DNA from: an uncultured Alistipes sp.
GTDB taxonomy: Bacteria > Bacteroidota > Bacteroidia > Bacteroidales > Rikenellaceae
Length of the DNA: 64,000 nt
Assembly (NCBI GenBank): GCA_900541585.1
Contig: UQKD01000015.1
Span: 23,114-87,113 of the forward strand
Direction: 5' to 3'
Shown: positions 43,515 to 52,130 of the stretch, piece after piece
Layout: each line of letters begins with the position of its first letter
How positions within the stretch are numbered: position 1 is the stretch's first letter
The notes under the pieces: generated by a model
The model's input: only the letters and a program-made list of their open reading frames with translations
Told to the model about the DNA's origin: nothing
The model's database searches: none
Made by a program: the position numbers and the translations under genes

Positions 43515-46019
43515 CTATTCGAACTCCTCCCGGAACAACCCGTATTTGCGGATCAGACGGGAGATTTCGGGATCGAGGTTACCGCGAAACTTCAGGCTCT
43601 CGCGCAGTTCCACCGAACGCAGAAAATATTTCACGGCCTGCTCCTCGTCGCCCAGACGCGATGCGAGGATGGCCAGCATGTACTGGATGTCGGGCGTCGA
43701 GGCGGCGTCCGGCTCGGCGCGCAGGATGCGGTACGCCGCGGCATCGTACCCCAGCGACATGTAGGCCAACGCCGTATTGCGGTCCTCGTAGGGACGCAGG
43801 ATCGTGAGCGCCTCCTCGTAACGGCGTTTTTTGAGCAGTTCCACGGCGTGCATGTAATCGGCATCGACCTCGGTCGTATAGACCGTGTCCTGCTGCATGC
43901 CGCGGCGGTGGAGGTTGAACCGGAAATCCACGGCGCGCATCTGCGGATAGATCACCCGGCGCATACGCTCGTAAGCCTTGGGGTATTTCATCCGGATACG
44001 CCATTCGCGGGTGTCGGGATTTCCCTCCCATTTCATCATGGCGAGCACCTCCTGCTTGTCGGCGATCAGCGTGTCGGCGGCAGTCAGCCGGCAGAGTTCG
44101 TCCCAGTCCTCGGCCAGCCACTTCGTGCGCAGCAGGTTCGGCAGGTCGGGAAGCCCCTCGACGGGCTTGCCGAGCACCTGGCGGCCGTTCTCGTCGAGCG
44201 TATAGCTGCCCGACACCTTGAGCGAGTCGTACAGCGTGCGGAACTCCGACACGAGCACCCGGCGCAGCGCCTCGGCGCGTTCGCGGGCCAGCCGTTCGTT
44301 GACCTGCCAGGTTCCCTCGGGCGAAGCCGTGGCCCGAAGCGTGATGCTGTCGATGATGTAGACCGGATCGGTCATCAGGTCGCGCGTCAGCGAACGCACG
44401 GCGGCGATCTGACGGCGATTTGCGGTCAGCGTGTCGACAAGGGTCGATTTTCCCGACGGGAAGGTGAAGAAGAAGCGCGCGTTGGCCTCGGCGTCGCGCA
44501 ACACGATGCGCTGCATGTAGCGCGTCGTTTCGTCGAGGAACGTGGTCATCGAGGCCACGTTGTAGGTCAGCGTGTCCGACCGGGTGATCCGGTACGTGCG
44601 GCCGCTCCGGTCCTCGACCTCCCCGGCCAGACAGAGGTAGAGTTTCGACGTGTTCTCGTCGGCCTGCACCTGCTCGGTGTAATAATAGTCGACCCTCCCG
44701 TCGGGACGGTAGATCACCGTGTCGAGCCGTGCGTCGGCGTAGTAGGGATGGCGCACCAGACGCGCGAAGGCCGCGGGGCTGTTCACGGCCCGCTCATAAT
44801 TGCGCCGCACCGCCCCTTCGCGGAGCATACCGCGCCGCACCTCCGCCGTATCGAGGGCGTTCAGGGCCGCCAGACGGTCGGCGGCATACGCTTTGCGGAT
44901 CCGGTAATTCTCACGGGCGGCGCTGTCTCCGGTTTCGCGAAGCAACCCTTCGACCTCCGGACGGCGCAGCCCCGTGTAGGCGAGCCGGCGGCCCGCCAGC
45001 GTGCGTATCCCGGCATCGTCGGCCGTATAGACCTCGCCGTAGACGCGCCCCGGATTCTCCGTCAGCGAACGGATGTAGGCCTCGCGCTCCCGGCCCCCGT
45101 CGACCGGGTATTCGCCCTGCACGCGGGTATAGATTCCGCCGCCGGGCAGCACGTCGTCGCCCGTATAAGCATGCCGGTAACGCGGCGCAAAATAGTCGTT
45201 CAGATGGTCGAACTTGTCGCTGGCATCCGGCGTGTAGGAGGTCCGCTCCCGCACCTTGCGGTCGGTGGCCGTGACGTAGCGGCGCAGCCGGGCGTACTGC
45301 CGGCGGCGCTCCCCGCGCGTCGTCCATCCCACCTGCCTGTCGAACATCGCCTCCTCGGGCGTCATGCGCTCCAGGCGGGCGCCGGCGTCGGCGTACTTCG
45401 CCTGCTGCTCCGCCACGCGGTCCATGTAGCGGGAATAGCCCCTCTTGTCGCCGAAACGCTCGAAGTAGTCGGCGCTGTCGACGATCCGCCCGAGGTAGTC
45501 GTCATAACGCGCATATTCGCGCCGCTGCATCGTCCGGAAGCGGTCGCCGCTGTAAACCAGCGGATCGAACGCCAGCGTGTCCTCCCCCTTGAGCAGCTGC
45601 GGATCGACGACCAGCCGCCAGTTCCGGGCCTGCAATTGCTGCGGGACCGAAACGACGAACTCGACGTTGATCTTGCCGTTGCGCTCCACCAGGTTGCGGC
45701 GGTTCGAGGCCGAAATGACCACCTCGTCGATGGCCACCGACATCATCTTCTCGCCCGACAGCGAATCGACGTCCACGGGCGTAATGAAAAGTTCCGTGCC
45801 GTCCTGTTTGCGGTAGGTAATGATCTTCTGGGTGCGGGCCGTATCGGCGGCCTGCGCCACGGGGTTCTGTGCCGACCGGGCCGGGAGGTGCACCCCCACT
45901 TCGGGATCGCTCTTGGCCAGTTTGCGGATATTTCCGCACCCGGCCAGGAATGCGCCCGCGGCAAGTACGGCCGCCGCATACCCCATCCATTCGCGCTGTT
46001 TCATCATCCGGACAGGCAT
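43515..46019 (-). CDS. Lipoprotein with OmpA-like segment and C-terminal TPR-like repeats
   Basis: 834 residues. The ATG at 46019 follows the previous stop directly (TAAATG). ATGs at residues 5 and 6 are also possible. Lipobox AAGAFLAGC (Cys at about 28). The N-terminal third (about 85-160) has EVVISASNRRNLVERNGKIN, as in the DUF3868-type envelope proteins. The middle is charged and Tyr/Arg-rich. ITLRATASPEGTWQVNERLARERAEALRRVL (about 555-590, quoted in part) looks like a degenerate OmpA peptidoglycan-binding motif. The last 110 residues (KKRRYEEALTILRPYEDRN, AILASRLGDEEQAVKYFLRS) are TPR-like. Third gene of an envelope operon with DUF3575 and a small DUF3868-like protein. Such sets often sit by fimbrial genes, but none are here. 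Function unknown. Confidence 0.8.
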   Translation of the reverse strand: MPVRMMKQREWMGYAAAVLAAGAFLAGCGNIRKLAKSDPEVGVHLPARSAQNPVAQAADTARTQKIITYRKQDGTELFITPVDVDSLSGEKMMSVAIDEVVISASNRRNLVERNGKINVEFVVSVPQQLQARNWRLVVDPQLLKGEDTLAFDPLVYSGDRFRTMQRREYARYDDYLGRIVDSADYFERFGDKRGYSRYMDRVAEQQAKYADAGARLERMTPEEAMFDRQVGWTTRGERRRQYARLRRYVTATDRKVRERTSYTPDASDKFDHLNDYFAPRYRHAYTGDDVLPGGGIYTRVQGEYPVDGGREREAYIRSLTENPGRVYGEVYTADDAGIRTLAGRRLAYTGLRRPEVEGLLRETGDSAARENYRIRKAYAADRLAALNALDTAEVRRGMLREGAVRRNYERAVNSPAAFARLVRHPYYADARLDTVIYRPDGRVDYYYTEQVQADENTSKLYLCLAGEVEDRSGRTYRITRSDTLTYNVASMTTFLDETTRYMQRIVLRDAEANARFFFTFPSGKSTLVDTLTANRRQIAAVRSLTRDLMTDPVYIIDSITLRATASPEGTWQVNERLARERAEALRRVLVSEFRTLYDSLKVSGSYTLDENGRQVLGKPVEGLPDLPNLLRTKWLAEDWDELCRLTAADTLIADKQEVLAMMKWEGNPDTREWRIRMKYPKAYERMRRVIYPQMRAVDFRFNLHRRGMQQDTVYTTEVDADYMHAVELLKKRRYEEALTILRPYEDRNTALAYMSLGYDAAAYRILRAEPDAASTPDIQYMLAILASRLGDEEQAVKYFLRSVELRESLKFRGNLDPEISRLIRKYGLFREEFE

Positions 46020-46517
46020 TTACTTGCGGGAAACGTCCACCGCACCGTTCACATCGACCGTAAAGACCCGCCTGACGCCGCCCGGCGAGGTCTGAACCTG
46101 GCGCAGCACCAGCGTGGCGCCGGCCATCCAGCTCTCGTAGGGAACCTTCATTTCGTAGCGGAACACCTGATCGGTCTTTTTATCGGCGTTGATCGTCATA
46201 TAGGGCTGCCGCTCGGCCCAGTAGGCGCCGGAAAGAAGGCGGCGGCGCTCCTGCATGTGCTGCTGATAGCGGCCGTTAATCAGCACGTGGGGAAAGAGTT
46301 TCACCGACTTGCGGTCGGGGGTGCTCAGCTCGGGCAGGATCGCCCAGCTCTGCGAGCGGGTCACGGCCTTGCGCGACACCGATATTTCCAGCACCATGTG
46401 CAGCTCGCCGCCGCGTTCGGCCAGCACCTTGCGCGTCACGGCGACGTCGCCCACGATCTGGGCGCGGAGCGAAAGCGCCGCAACGAGAAATACGAAAAGG
46501 AGGCAGTATTTTTTCAT
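46020..46517 (-). CDS. Small exported protein, DUF3868-like N-terminal domain
   Basis: 165 residues with signal peptide MKKYCLLFVFLVAALSLRAQ (start 46517; an ATG at 46526 adds three residues). The body is beta-rich: LHMVLEISVSRKAV (about 41), LSTPDRKSVKLFPHVLINGRYQQ-like segment, YEMKVPYESWMAGATLVLRQ (about 125). It matches the start of DUF3868 proteins, whose C-terminal parts are carried by the separate gene directly downstream. It may therefore be a split version of a longer family member. It lies 2-3 nt from both neighbours in the operon. Confidence 0.75.
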   Translation of the reverse strand: MKKYCLLFVFLVAALSLRAQIVGDVAVTRKVLAERGGELHMVLEISVSRKAVTRSQSWAILPELSTPDRKSVKLFPHVLINGRYQQHMQERRRLLSGAYWAERQPYMTINADKKTDQVFRYEMKVPYESWMAGATLVLRQVQTSPGGVRRVFTVDVNGAVDVSRK

Positions 46518-46529
46518 GGGACGCATCGT

Positions 46530-47123
46530 TTATTTCTTGGAGTTGAACAGGTAGACGAACGTTACGCCGACTTCGGTGGGAATCGGCAGGAAACGTTTGG
46601 TATCGACGTAGGAACTGCGCTTCGGACCGCTGACCGGCTCAGTATGGTAGCTCAGGCGCGCCAGTCCGGCACCGGCCGAAAGTTCGAGGTTCCAGTGGGG
46701 GCTGACGTAGAACTGGTAACCGATACTGATGCCCGCACCGACGAACGAACCTTTGTAATAGTTGGTCTGCAACCCCTTGAATACCTTGTCGCCGATGAAC
46801 GGAAGCTTGAAGCCGCCGACCTCGAACTTGCCGCCGATGGCGTGCACCCCGAAAAAGAGGCGCGTGTACTTCTCGGTCACCCAGTAGCGGTACTCGGGGC
46901 GGATGAACCAATGCTGGATTTTATTGTCCGAACCGATGGTCCAGGGGTTATAGTTGGCTGAAAAGCCCAGCGTGGAGTGTTTGCCGACAGCCACCTCGGC
47001 CCCGACATTCGGAGTTGCGGTAGCCCAGTAAAGCAGGTTGGTCTTCACGGCCACCTGCTGCGCCGACGCTCCGGCCCAGCAGCACACGGCCAGAAGAAGC
47101 GCCGGAAGGATCTTCTTATTCAT
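46530..47123 (-). CDS. DUF3575 outer-membrane beta-barrel protein
   Basis: 197 residues from the ATG at 47123 (MNKKILPALLLAVCCWAGASAQ signal; an ATG at 47129 is also possible). VKTNLLYWATATPNVGAEV (about 26-44) and GFSANYNPWTIG are typical of DUF3575. Alternating strands and a C-terminal VTFVYLF fit an eight-strand barrel. DUF3575 and DUF3868 genes form a conserved set in Bacteroidales, usually near FimA/Mfa-type fimbriae. First gene of this operon. Confidence 0.88.
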   Translation of the reverse strand: MNKKILPALLLAVCCWAGASAQQVAVKTNLLYWATATPNVGAEVAVGKHSTLGFSANYNPWTIGSDNKIQHWFIRPEYRYWVTEKYTRLFFGVHAIGGKFEVGGFKLPFIGDKVFKGLQTNYYKGSFVGAGISIGYQFYVSPHWNLELSAGAGLARLSYHTEPVSGPKRSSYVDTKRFLPIPTEVGVTFVYLFNSKK

Positions 47124-47232
47124 ACTCATAGATACACAAATTGATTCGTGTTTGCACATGTCCGAACCGGCCAAAAAGACTGTTCCCGCCGCCATTTCAA
47201 ACAATTATCGGTGCAAAATTGGCCATAAAACA

Positions 47233-47262
47233 CAAAAATACATGTATCATATATAACACAAA
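47233..47262 (-). promoter_or_regulatory. Promoter of the DUF3575 operon
   Basis: On the minus strand TTTG (47262-47259), 18 nt, TATTTTTG (47240-47233), about 110 nt before the start. Confidence 0.6.
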
Positions 47263-47326
47263 GACCGCAAAATCCCGAAACGCCCAGACCCGGAACCGCG
47301 GGATCCGAATACCTGTACGCGGTTTA

Positions 47327-47358
47327 TTTGGCTTTTCGGCGGAGAATCGGTAACTTTG
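47327..47358 (+). promoter_or_regulatory. Promoter of the cystatin-like lipoprotein gene
   Basis: TTTG (47327-47330), 20 nt, TAACTTTG (47351-47358), 22 nt before the ATG. A full consensus match. Confidence 0.85.
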
Positions 47359-47380
47359 GTGCTCAAAAACACCCCGATTG

Positions 47381-47737
47381 ATGTTGAAATTAACGATTGC
47401 GATCCTCGCGGCCATACTGCTGACCGCATGCGGAGGTCCGGCAAAACGGACTGAAAAGCAGCAGGAAAAAACGATTCTGTGTGGCGGCTATACCCAACAA
47501 CGGCCCCTCGAAGCGTCCGAGCACGAACTGTTCCGCCAGGTGACGGCCGGTATGACCGGCGTGAGCTACACCCCGGAGAGCGTCGGCACGCAGGTCGTGG
47601 CGGGAACCAACTACCGCTTCGTCTGCAAGGCGAAGACCGTGACGCCCAACCCCGAAACCTACCGGGCCGAAGTCATCGTCTTCAAGCCGCTGCCGGGACA
47701 GGGCGAAGCGAAAATCACGAAAATCACGCGGTTGTAA
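47381..47737 (+). CDS. Cystatin-like lipoprotein (candidate cysteine protease inhibitor)
   Basis: 118 residues, start at the ATG 47381. Lipobox LAAILLTAC (Cys at 17). The mature domain has the features of cystatin inhibitors in order: an N-terminal Gly pair in CGGYTQQRP (about 35), a helix (about 43-55) and QVVAGTNYRF (about 72), which fits the Q-x-V-x-G loop that enters papain-like active sites. VIVFKPLPGQGE follows at the end, where cystatins have the second wedge (Pro-Trp); no Trp is present. It is a likely periplasmic or surface inhibitor of C1 proteases, own or host. It runs convergently into the DUF488 gene with a 14-bp overlap. Confidence 0.72.
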   Translation: MLKLTIAILAAILLTACGGPAKRTEKQQEKTILCGGYTQQRPLEASEHELFRQVTAGMTGVSYTPESVGTQVVAGTNYRFVCKAKTVTPNPETYRAEVIVFKPLPGQGEAKITKITRL

Positions 47738-48098
47738 CCCCTCCGGAGGCTTTCTGCAAATACTCCTGCAGGATGAGCGCATGGTTCTCCGCCGCATTTT
47801 TCGAGGCGTAGAGCAGCGTCACCGTGTCCGCTCCCTCTATCCTGCGGACGAACTCCCGTACGGCCTGCGACGCACGCAGTTCGTCGGTATACCGACGGCG
47901 AAACTCCTCCCAGCGGCCCCCGGGATCGGCATGATACCAGCTGCGCAGTCCGGCCGAAGGCGCAATGTCCCTGGCCCAGATGTCGTAATGCAGAGCGTCC
48001 CTGCGTACGCCCCGCGGCCAGAGCCTGTCGACCAGCACGCGGCAGCCGTCGTCCGGCGCCGGCGCCTCGTAAACCCGTTTAATACGTATTTGTGCCAT
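47724..48098 (-). CDS. DUF488 family protein
   Basis: 124 residues. MAQIRIKRVYEAPAPDDG starts the domain. VLVDRLWPRGVRRDAL (about 21-36), WYHADPGGRWEEFRRRY (about 54-70) and VTLLYASKNAAENHALIL (about 92-109, with the conserved segment before Asn-His-Ala) are diagnostic. Function unknown in the family. The last 14 bp overlap the end of the cystatin-like gene on the other strand. Confidence 0.9.
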   Translation of the reverse strand: MAQIRIKRVYEAPAPDDGCRVLVDRLWPRGVRRDALHYDIWARDIAPSAGLRSWYHADPGGRWEEFRRRYTDELRASQAVREFVRRIEGADTVTLLYASKNAAENHALILQEYLQKASGGVTTA

Positions 48099-48285
48099 GA
48101 TTTCCGTGATTTATGAAATGAGCGGTGCAAAAAACGGACCGGGGCATCGCAAGCCCGCGCCCGGACAGCGGGTCGGATTCTCCCGGCGGCAACCCCGGCG
48201 TGCACTCGCACCGGCGGTTCCTCCCGGGAAAGATTGAAGGCGGGCACCCCGCAAACGCGGTGTTCCGCAGCCCCTTTCCCCGGAC

Positions 48286-48319
48286 CGTAAAAAATGAAGG
48301 GCGCCTCCCGGCGCCCTTC
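48286..48319 (-). terminator. Terminator after the sigma factor operon
   Basis: Perfect 10-bp stem GAAGGGCGCC / GGCGCCCTTC with a 4-nt loop, then ATTTTTTA on the minus strand. Confidence 0.88.
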
Positions 48320-48337
48320 CCCATCAAAAATTAACCC

Positions 48338-48487
48338 TTAAAAATTATCCCCTTTTCGGAAGACCTCCGAGAGATAGTGGTGCAGATAGCATAAATCAGC
48401 GTCGCCTTGTACCACCTCCCGCATCATTAAGTCTTCGTCCTCGGAGATGCCGTTGTCTGAAACCTCGTTTTTGTCAATCTCCTCCAT
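48338..48487 (-). CDS. Small acidic protein downstream of the sigma factor
   Basis: 49 residues from the ATG at 48487. The longer frame needs a TTG start at 48526. Sequence features: acidic N-terminal half (MEEIDKNEV, ISEDED), then REVVQGDADLCYLHHYLSEV, which is likely a helix. No signal or membrane segment. It lies 64 bp behind the sigma gene and before the shared terminator, so it is co-transcribed. It is too small for a usual anti-sigma factor. Not recognised. Confidence 0.6.
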   Translation of the reverse strand: MEEIDKNEVSDNGISEDEDLMMREVVQGDADLCYLHHYLSEVFRKGDNF

Positions 48488-48551
48488 AGGCTTTAGTTTT
48501 AACTTGCTTGCATCTATATAACGCAACCCATTCGGGAATATTGTGCGGGGA

Positions 48552-49136
48552 TCAGCTCAAGACCAGATTTTTTTCTTTGATCATCCGCCGCAGGTTGATC
48601 AGCGCATAGCGCATGCGCCCCAGCGCCGTGTTGATGCTCACGTCGGTCTGTTCGGCGATCTCCTTGAAGCTCAAACCCGAGAAATAACGCATGATCACCA
48701 CCTCGCGCTGCTCGGAGGGCAGCAGTTCGACCAATGCGCGCACGTCGCGTTCGATCTGGTCGCAGACCATCGAATCCTCGACCGTACGTTCGGCCAGCTT
48801 CAGCGTCCCGAGCACGTCGTAGCCGGCTTCGGCTTCGCTCACGGACTTGTTCTGCCGCTGTGCGCGGAAGTGGTCTATCACCTGGTTATGCGCGATGCGC
48901 AGAATCCACGAAAGGAATTTTCCGTTATCGGTATAACGGCCTTCGTCGATCACACGGACGGCTTTGATAAATGTCTCCTGGAAAATATCATCGGCCACGT
49001 CACGGTCCTTGACCATCATGTTGATGTAATCCCGCACGCGGCGGCTATGGCGTTCGATGAGCTTGGATATGGCACTACGGTCACCTGAAAGGTAGTGATT
49101 AAGCAATACCTGGTCACTTAATACTTGCACGTTCAT
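48552..49136 (-). CDS. RNA polymerase sigma factor, ECF type
   Basis: 194 residues. Region 2 (about 10-80) has HSRRVRDYINMMVKDRDVADDIFQETFIKA and FLSWILRIAHNQVIDHFR. Region 4 (about 125-185) has LPSEQREVVIMRYFSGLSFKEIAEQTDVSINTALGRMRYAL, the helix-turn-helix for the -35 element. A GGAG sits upstream of the ATG (ggagacaagag), unusual in this group. No transmembrane anti-sigma factor is adjacent, so it may be under transcriptional control or work with a stress signal. Its promoter lies 135 nt upstream. Confidence 0.93.
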   Translation of the reverse strand: MNVQVLSDQVLLNHYLSGDRSAISKLIERHSRRVRDYINMMVKDRDVADDIFQETFIKAVRVIDEGRYTDNGKFLSWILRIAHNQVIDHFRAQRQNKSVSEAEAGYDVLGTLKLAERTVEDSMVCDQIERDVRALVELLPSEQREVVIMRYFSGLSFKEIAEQTDVSINTALGRMRYALINLRRMIKEKNLVLS

Positions 49137-49528
49137 ACTCTTGTCTCCTAAATTAGTTACTAAGAGTAGATTTCTTTCCCGATAGGCAATCCTTTTTTAG
49201 TTGTCAGATGTCGTTACAGTTCTTGGTTCGGGCCTTGAGAAACATCGGCGTTTCCGGAGGCTTTACGATGGCAAGGTAAGCACTTTTTCCGAAAATACCA
49301 AATTTTTTCTACTCCGCCGGCAATATTCCGGCACATTTCTTCTGCCCGAAACGAACAAAATCCGTGCCACAAACGGCCCGTATGCAGACAAAATGAAAAA
49401 CCGGACTTCCGGCGAACCGGCAGAAGCGGCCGGTGAAATTACGCCCCGCCACACCCGCGCGACCTGGCGCGGCGAGATCCCCTGCGCGACAGCCCACTGC
49501 GGGATCCGGCAGCCGTCCGGCCGCCCCG
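49137..49528. other. 392-bp space between the sigma factor and the CDF transporter gene
   Basis: Contains the sigma promoter (49271-49302) and its long leader (about 128 nt). The part 49303-49528 holds no convincing gene, hairpin with T run or repeat. The frames there are shadows with poor composition. Confidence 0.6.
49271..49302 (-). promoter_or_regulatory. Promoter of the sigma factor operon
   Basis: On the minus strand TTTG (49302-49299), 20 nt, TACCTTGC (49278-49271). Confidence 0.75.
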
Positions 49529-50428
49529 CTATTTCAGCGGCTCCACGTGAATGGCGATCATCGTGCCCTCGCCGAAGCGGGCGCGCAGGCGGCGTTCGAT
49601 GTCGACCGTCAGGGCGTGAGACCGTGCCACGGTCATCGCCCCGTCCATGCGGACGTGCACTTCGACGGCGATCGCGGCCCCGATGCGGCGGGTCCGCAGG
49701 TTGTGCGGCTCGCGTACCTCGGGAAACGCCGTCACGATGCGCAGAATCTCCTCCTCCACGTCGGCCGGGAGCGAACGCTCCAACAGCTCGTCCAGCCCCG
49801 TCCGGATCAGGTCGAAGGCTACCTTGAAGATGAACACCGCCACGACGAGCGCCGCAATCGGATCGGCGATACGCCACTTCTGCCCCAGGAAATAGGCGCA
49901 GGCGATGCCGACGAGCGTCCCCAACGACGACAGGGCGTCGCTGCGGTGGTGCCAGGCATTGGCCACGACGCTCGGGCTGTCGACCGCACGGCCTTCACGG
50001 ACGGTGTAGCGGTAGAGAATCTCCTTGACTGTGATCGACACCCCGGCGGCCACGAGGGCGATCAGTCCCGGCCGCGGCAGCAATCCGCCGTCGACCACGA
50101 CCCGGATGGCCCGGATGCTGCCGGCGAGAATCCCGGCACCCACGATCCCCAGCGCAAGGCTTATGATGATCGTGGCGAGGGTTTCGTATTTCCCGTGGCC
50201 GTAATCGTGGCCGTCATCCCGGGGCTTGGCTGAAATCCGCGCGAAGACGATCACCACGACGTCGGTCGCCAGGTCCGAGAACGAGTGAACGGCATCGGCG
50301 ACCATCGCCCCGCTCCGCCCGGCGATTCCGGCTGCAAGCTTCAGCAGCGACAAAACGAGGTTGACCACGAACCCCACAAAGGTCACGCGGTAGATTTTAC
50401 GTTTCCGAATTTCCGCTTCGCTGGACAT
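49529..50428 (-). CDS. Cation diffusion facilitator (zinc/iron/manganese efflux)
   Basis: 299 residues from the ATG at 50428 (MSSEAEIRKRKIYR). The frame extends upstream through the hairpin region without a start that fits. Transmembrane helix 2 has the metal site AVHSFSDLATD (Asp/Asp, about 47-57), the loop has HDYGHGKYE, helix 5 has ANAWHHRSDALSSLG (His/Asp, about 148-162), both typical of the HD-DD site. The cytosolic C-terminal domain has EILRIVTAFPEVREPHNLRTRRIG and VEVHVRMDGAMTVARSHAL. A proton-driven metal exporter of the inner membrane. The metal is not resolved. Upstream leader has a long hairpin. Confidence 0.93.
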   Translation of the reverse strand: MSSEAEIRKRKIYRVTFVGFVVNLVLSLLKLAAGIAGRSGAMVADAVHSFSDLATDVVVIVFARISAKPRDDGHDYGHGKYETLATIIISLALGIVGAGILAGSIRAIRVVVDGGLLPRPGLIALVAAGVSITVKEILYRYTVREGRAVDSPSVVANAWHHRSDALSSLGTLVGIACAYFLGQKWRIADPIAALVVAVFIFKVAFDLIRTGLDELLERSLPADVEEEILRIVTAFPEVREPHNLRTRRIGAAIAVEVHVRMDGAMTVARSHALTVDIERRLRARFGEGTMIAIHVEPLK

Positions 50429-50499
50429 AGGCTCAAAAGATTGAAATTCAAAAATACGTTTTTTTTTGATTATCTCGAAACTGAATTTAACCGAAATGC

Positions 50500-50539
50500 G
50501 GCGCAGATGGGTAGTACTTCGGTACGTCCCATTTGCGCC
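50500..50539. repeat. Long inverted repeat with TTCG loop upstream of the CDF gene
   Basis: GGCGCAGATGGG (50500-50511) pairs with CCCATTTGCGCC (50528-50539) with one G-T pair. An inner GTAC/GTAC stem closes a TTCG tetraloop. No T run, so not a plain terminator. It lies between the proS stop and the CDF gene, in the leader of the latter if transcription starts upstream. Confidence 0.75.
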
Positions 50540-50579
50540 ACACGAGAGCAAGTGCAAAAATGCCCTATAAAATCGGAAA

Positions 50580-52064
50580 TCAATAGCTGCGGGCGAACAG
50601 CACGCGGCGGTGCGACGGCTTCCCGGAGAAGACGCAGACGCCCTCCTCGTCGGGTGCATCGACCGGAATGCAGCGGATCGTGGCCTTCGTGGCCTCCTTG
50701 ATCGCCACCTCGGTCTCCACCGTGCCGTCCCAGTGCGCGAGGAGGAAGCCTCCCTTCTCGTCGAGCACCCGCTTGAACTCCTCCCACGTGTCGACCTTCG
50801 TAATCATCGACTCGCGGTAATCGAGCGCCTTTTTATAGATATTTTCCTGAATCTCGGTCATCAGCCCCTCGATGCGCTCCACGAGCCCCTCCTGCGAAAC
50901 GGTCTGCTTCTCAAGCGTGTCGCGGCGCACCAGTTCGATCGTGCCGTTCTCCAGATCGCGTCCGCCCATGGCCAGCCGCACGGGCACGCCCTTGAGTTCG
51001 TACTCGGCGAACTTGAAGCCCGGACGCACGTTGTCCCGGTCGTCGATCTTCACGCTGATACCTTTGTCTCGCAACGCCGCGGCAATCGTCCCGAAGCGGG
51101 CACAGATCTCGGCGAGCTGCTCGGGGGTCTTGTAGATCGGGACCATCACCACCTGGATCGGGGCGAGTTTCGGCGGCAGGACCAGGCCGTTGTTGTCCGA
51201 ATGAGCCATGATCAGCGCGCCCATCAGACGGGTCGAGACGCCCCACGAGGTCGCCCACACATATTCCAACTTGCCCTCCTTGTTGACGTACTGCACGTCG
51301 AAGGCCTTGGCGAAGTTCTGCCCCAGGAAGTGCGACGTCCCGCTTTGCAGCGCCTTGCCGTCCTGCATCAGCGCCTCGATGGTGAGCGTGTCCTCGGCCC
51401 CCGCAAAGCGCTCGTTGGGCGACTTGTGTCCCACGACGACGGGCAGCGACATCCACTCCTCGGCGAATTTCTGGTAGACATGGATCATCTTCGTGGCCTC
51501 CTCGACGGCCTCTTCGCGCGTGGCGTGCGCCGTGTGGCCCTCCTGCCACAGAAATTCGGCCGTACGCAGGAACAGGCGCGTACGCATCTCCCAGCGCACG
51601 ACGTTGGCCCACTGGTTGCAGAGGATCGGCAGGTCGCGGTAGGACTGAATCCAGTTCTTATAGGTGTTCCAGATGATCGTCTCCGACGTCGGGCGCACAA
51701 TCAGCTCCTCCTCCAGTTTGGCGTCGGGATCGACCACGACGCCCTTCCCCTCGGGATCGTTCTTCAGACGGTAATGCGTCACCACGGCGCACTCCTTGGC
51801 AAATCCCTCGACGTGGTGGGCCTCCTTCGAGAAGAAGGATTTGGGGATGAAAAGCGGGAAATAGGCGTTCTGGTGTCCCGTATCCTTGAACATCTTGTCC
51901 AGCGCGGCCTGCATCTTCTCCCAGATGGCGTAGCCGTAGGGTTTGATGACCATACATCCGCGGACGGCGGAGTTCTCCGCAAGTCCCGCCTTCACGACCA
52001 GGTCGTTATACCACTGCGAGTAGTTCTCGTCGGACTTCGTGAGGTCCTTCAGTTCCTTTGCCAT
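50580..52064 (-). CDS. proS: Prolyl-tRNA synthetase (type 3, archaeal/eukaryal-like)
   Basis: Charges tRNA-Pro. 494 residues, as usual for the short class without an editing insert. Class II motifs: motif 1 around [16 protein letters not shown] and [12 protein letters not shown], motif 2 in [23 protein letters not shown] (about 160-182), motif 3 in [22 protein letters not shown] (about 273-294, with Arg). The anticodon-binding domain (about 300-400) and zinc-binding-like C terminus ending in ARSY, as in this class. Cytosolic housekeeping enzyme. Confidence 0.97.
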   Translation of the reverse strand: MAKELKDLTKSDENYSQWYNDLVVKAGLAENSAVRGCMVIKPYGYAIWEKMQAALDKMFKDTGHQNAYFPLFIPKSFFSKEAHHVEGFAKECAVVTHYRLKNDPEGKGVVVDPDAKLEEELIVRPTSETIIWNTYKNWIQSYRDLPILCNQWANVVRWEMRTRLFLRTAEFLWQEGHTAHATREEAVEEATKMIHVYQKFAEEWMSLPVVVGHKSPNERFAGAEDTLTIEALMQDGKALQSGTSHFLGQNFAKAFDVQYVNKEGKLEYVWATSWGVSTRLMGALIMAHSDNNGLVLPPKLAPIQVVMVPIYKTPEQLAEICARFGTIAAALRDKGISVKIDDRDNVRPGFKFAEYELKGVPVRLAMGGRDLENGTIELVRRDTLEKQTVSQEGLVERIEGLMTEIQENIYKKALDYRESMITKVDTWEEFKRVLDEKGGFLLAHWDGTVETEVAIKEATKATIRCIPVDAPDEEGVCVFSGKPSHRRVLFARSY

Positions 52065-52096
52065 ATCGTATCGGTTTTTACTTTTATTTCGGACTG

Positions 52097-52130
52097 CAAA
52101 TATAGTAAAAAAATAAAGGCCCGTCGCAAA
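52097..52130 (-). promoter_or_regulatory. Promoter of proS, nested in the upstream terminator
   Basis: On the minus strand TTTG (52130-52127), 22 nt, TATATTTG (52104-52097). The -33 element is in the loop of the terminator at 52107-52141. Confidence 0.65.

Noticed and set aside
43848..46961. 1037-residue open frame opposite the OmpA-TPR lipoprotein
   Set aside because: Shadow frame. It runs across three real genes on the other strand and has no signal, domain or start context.
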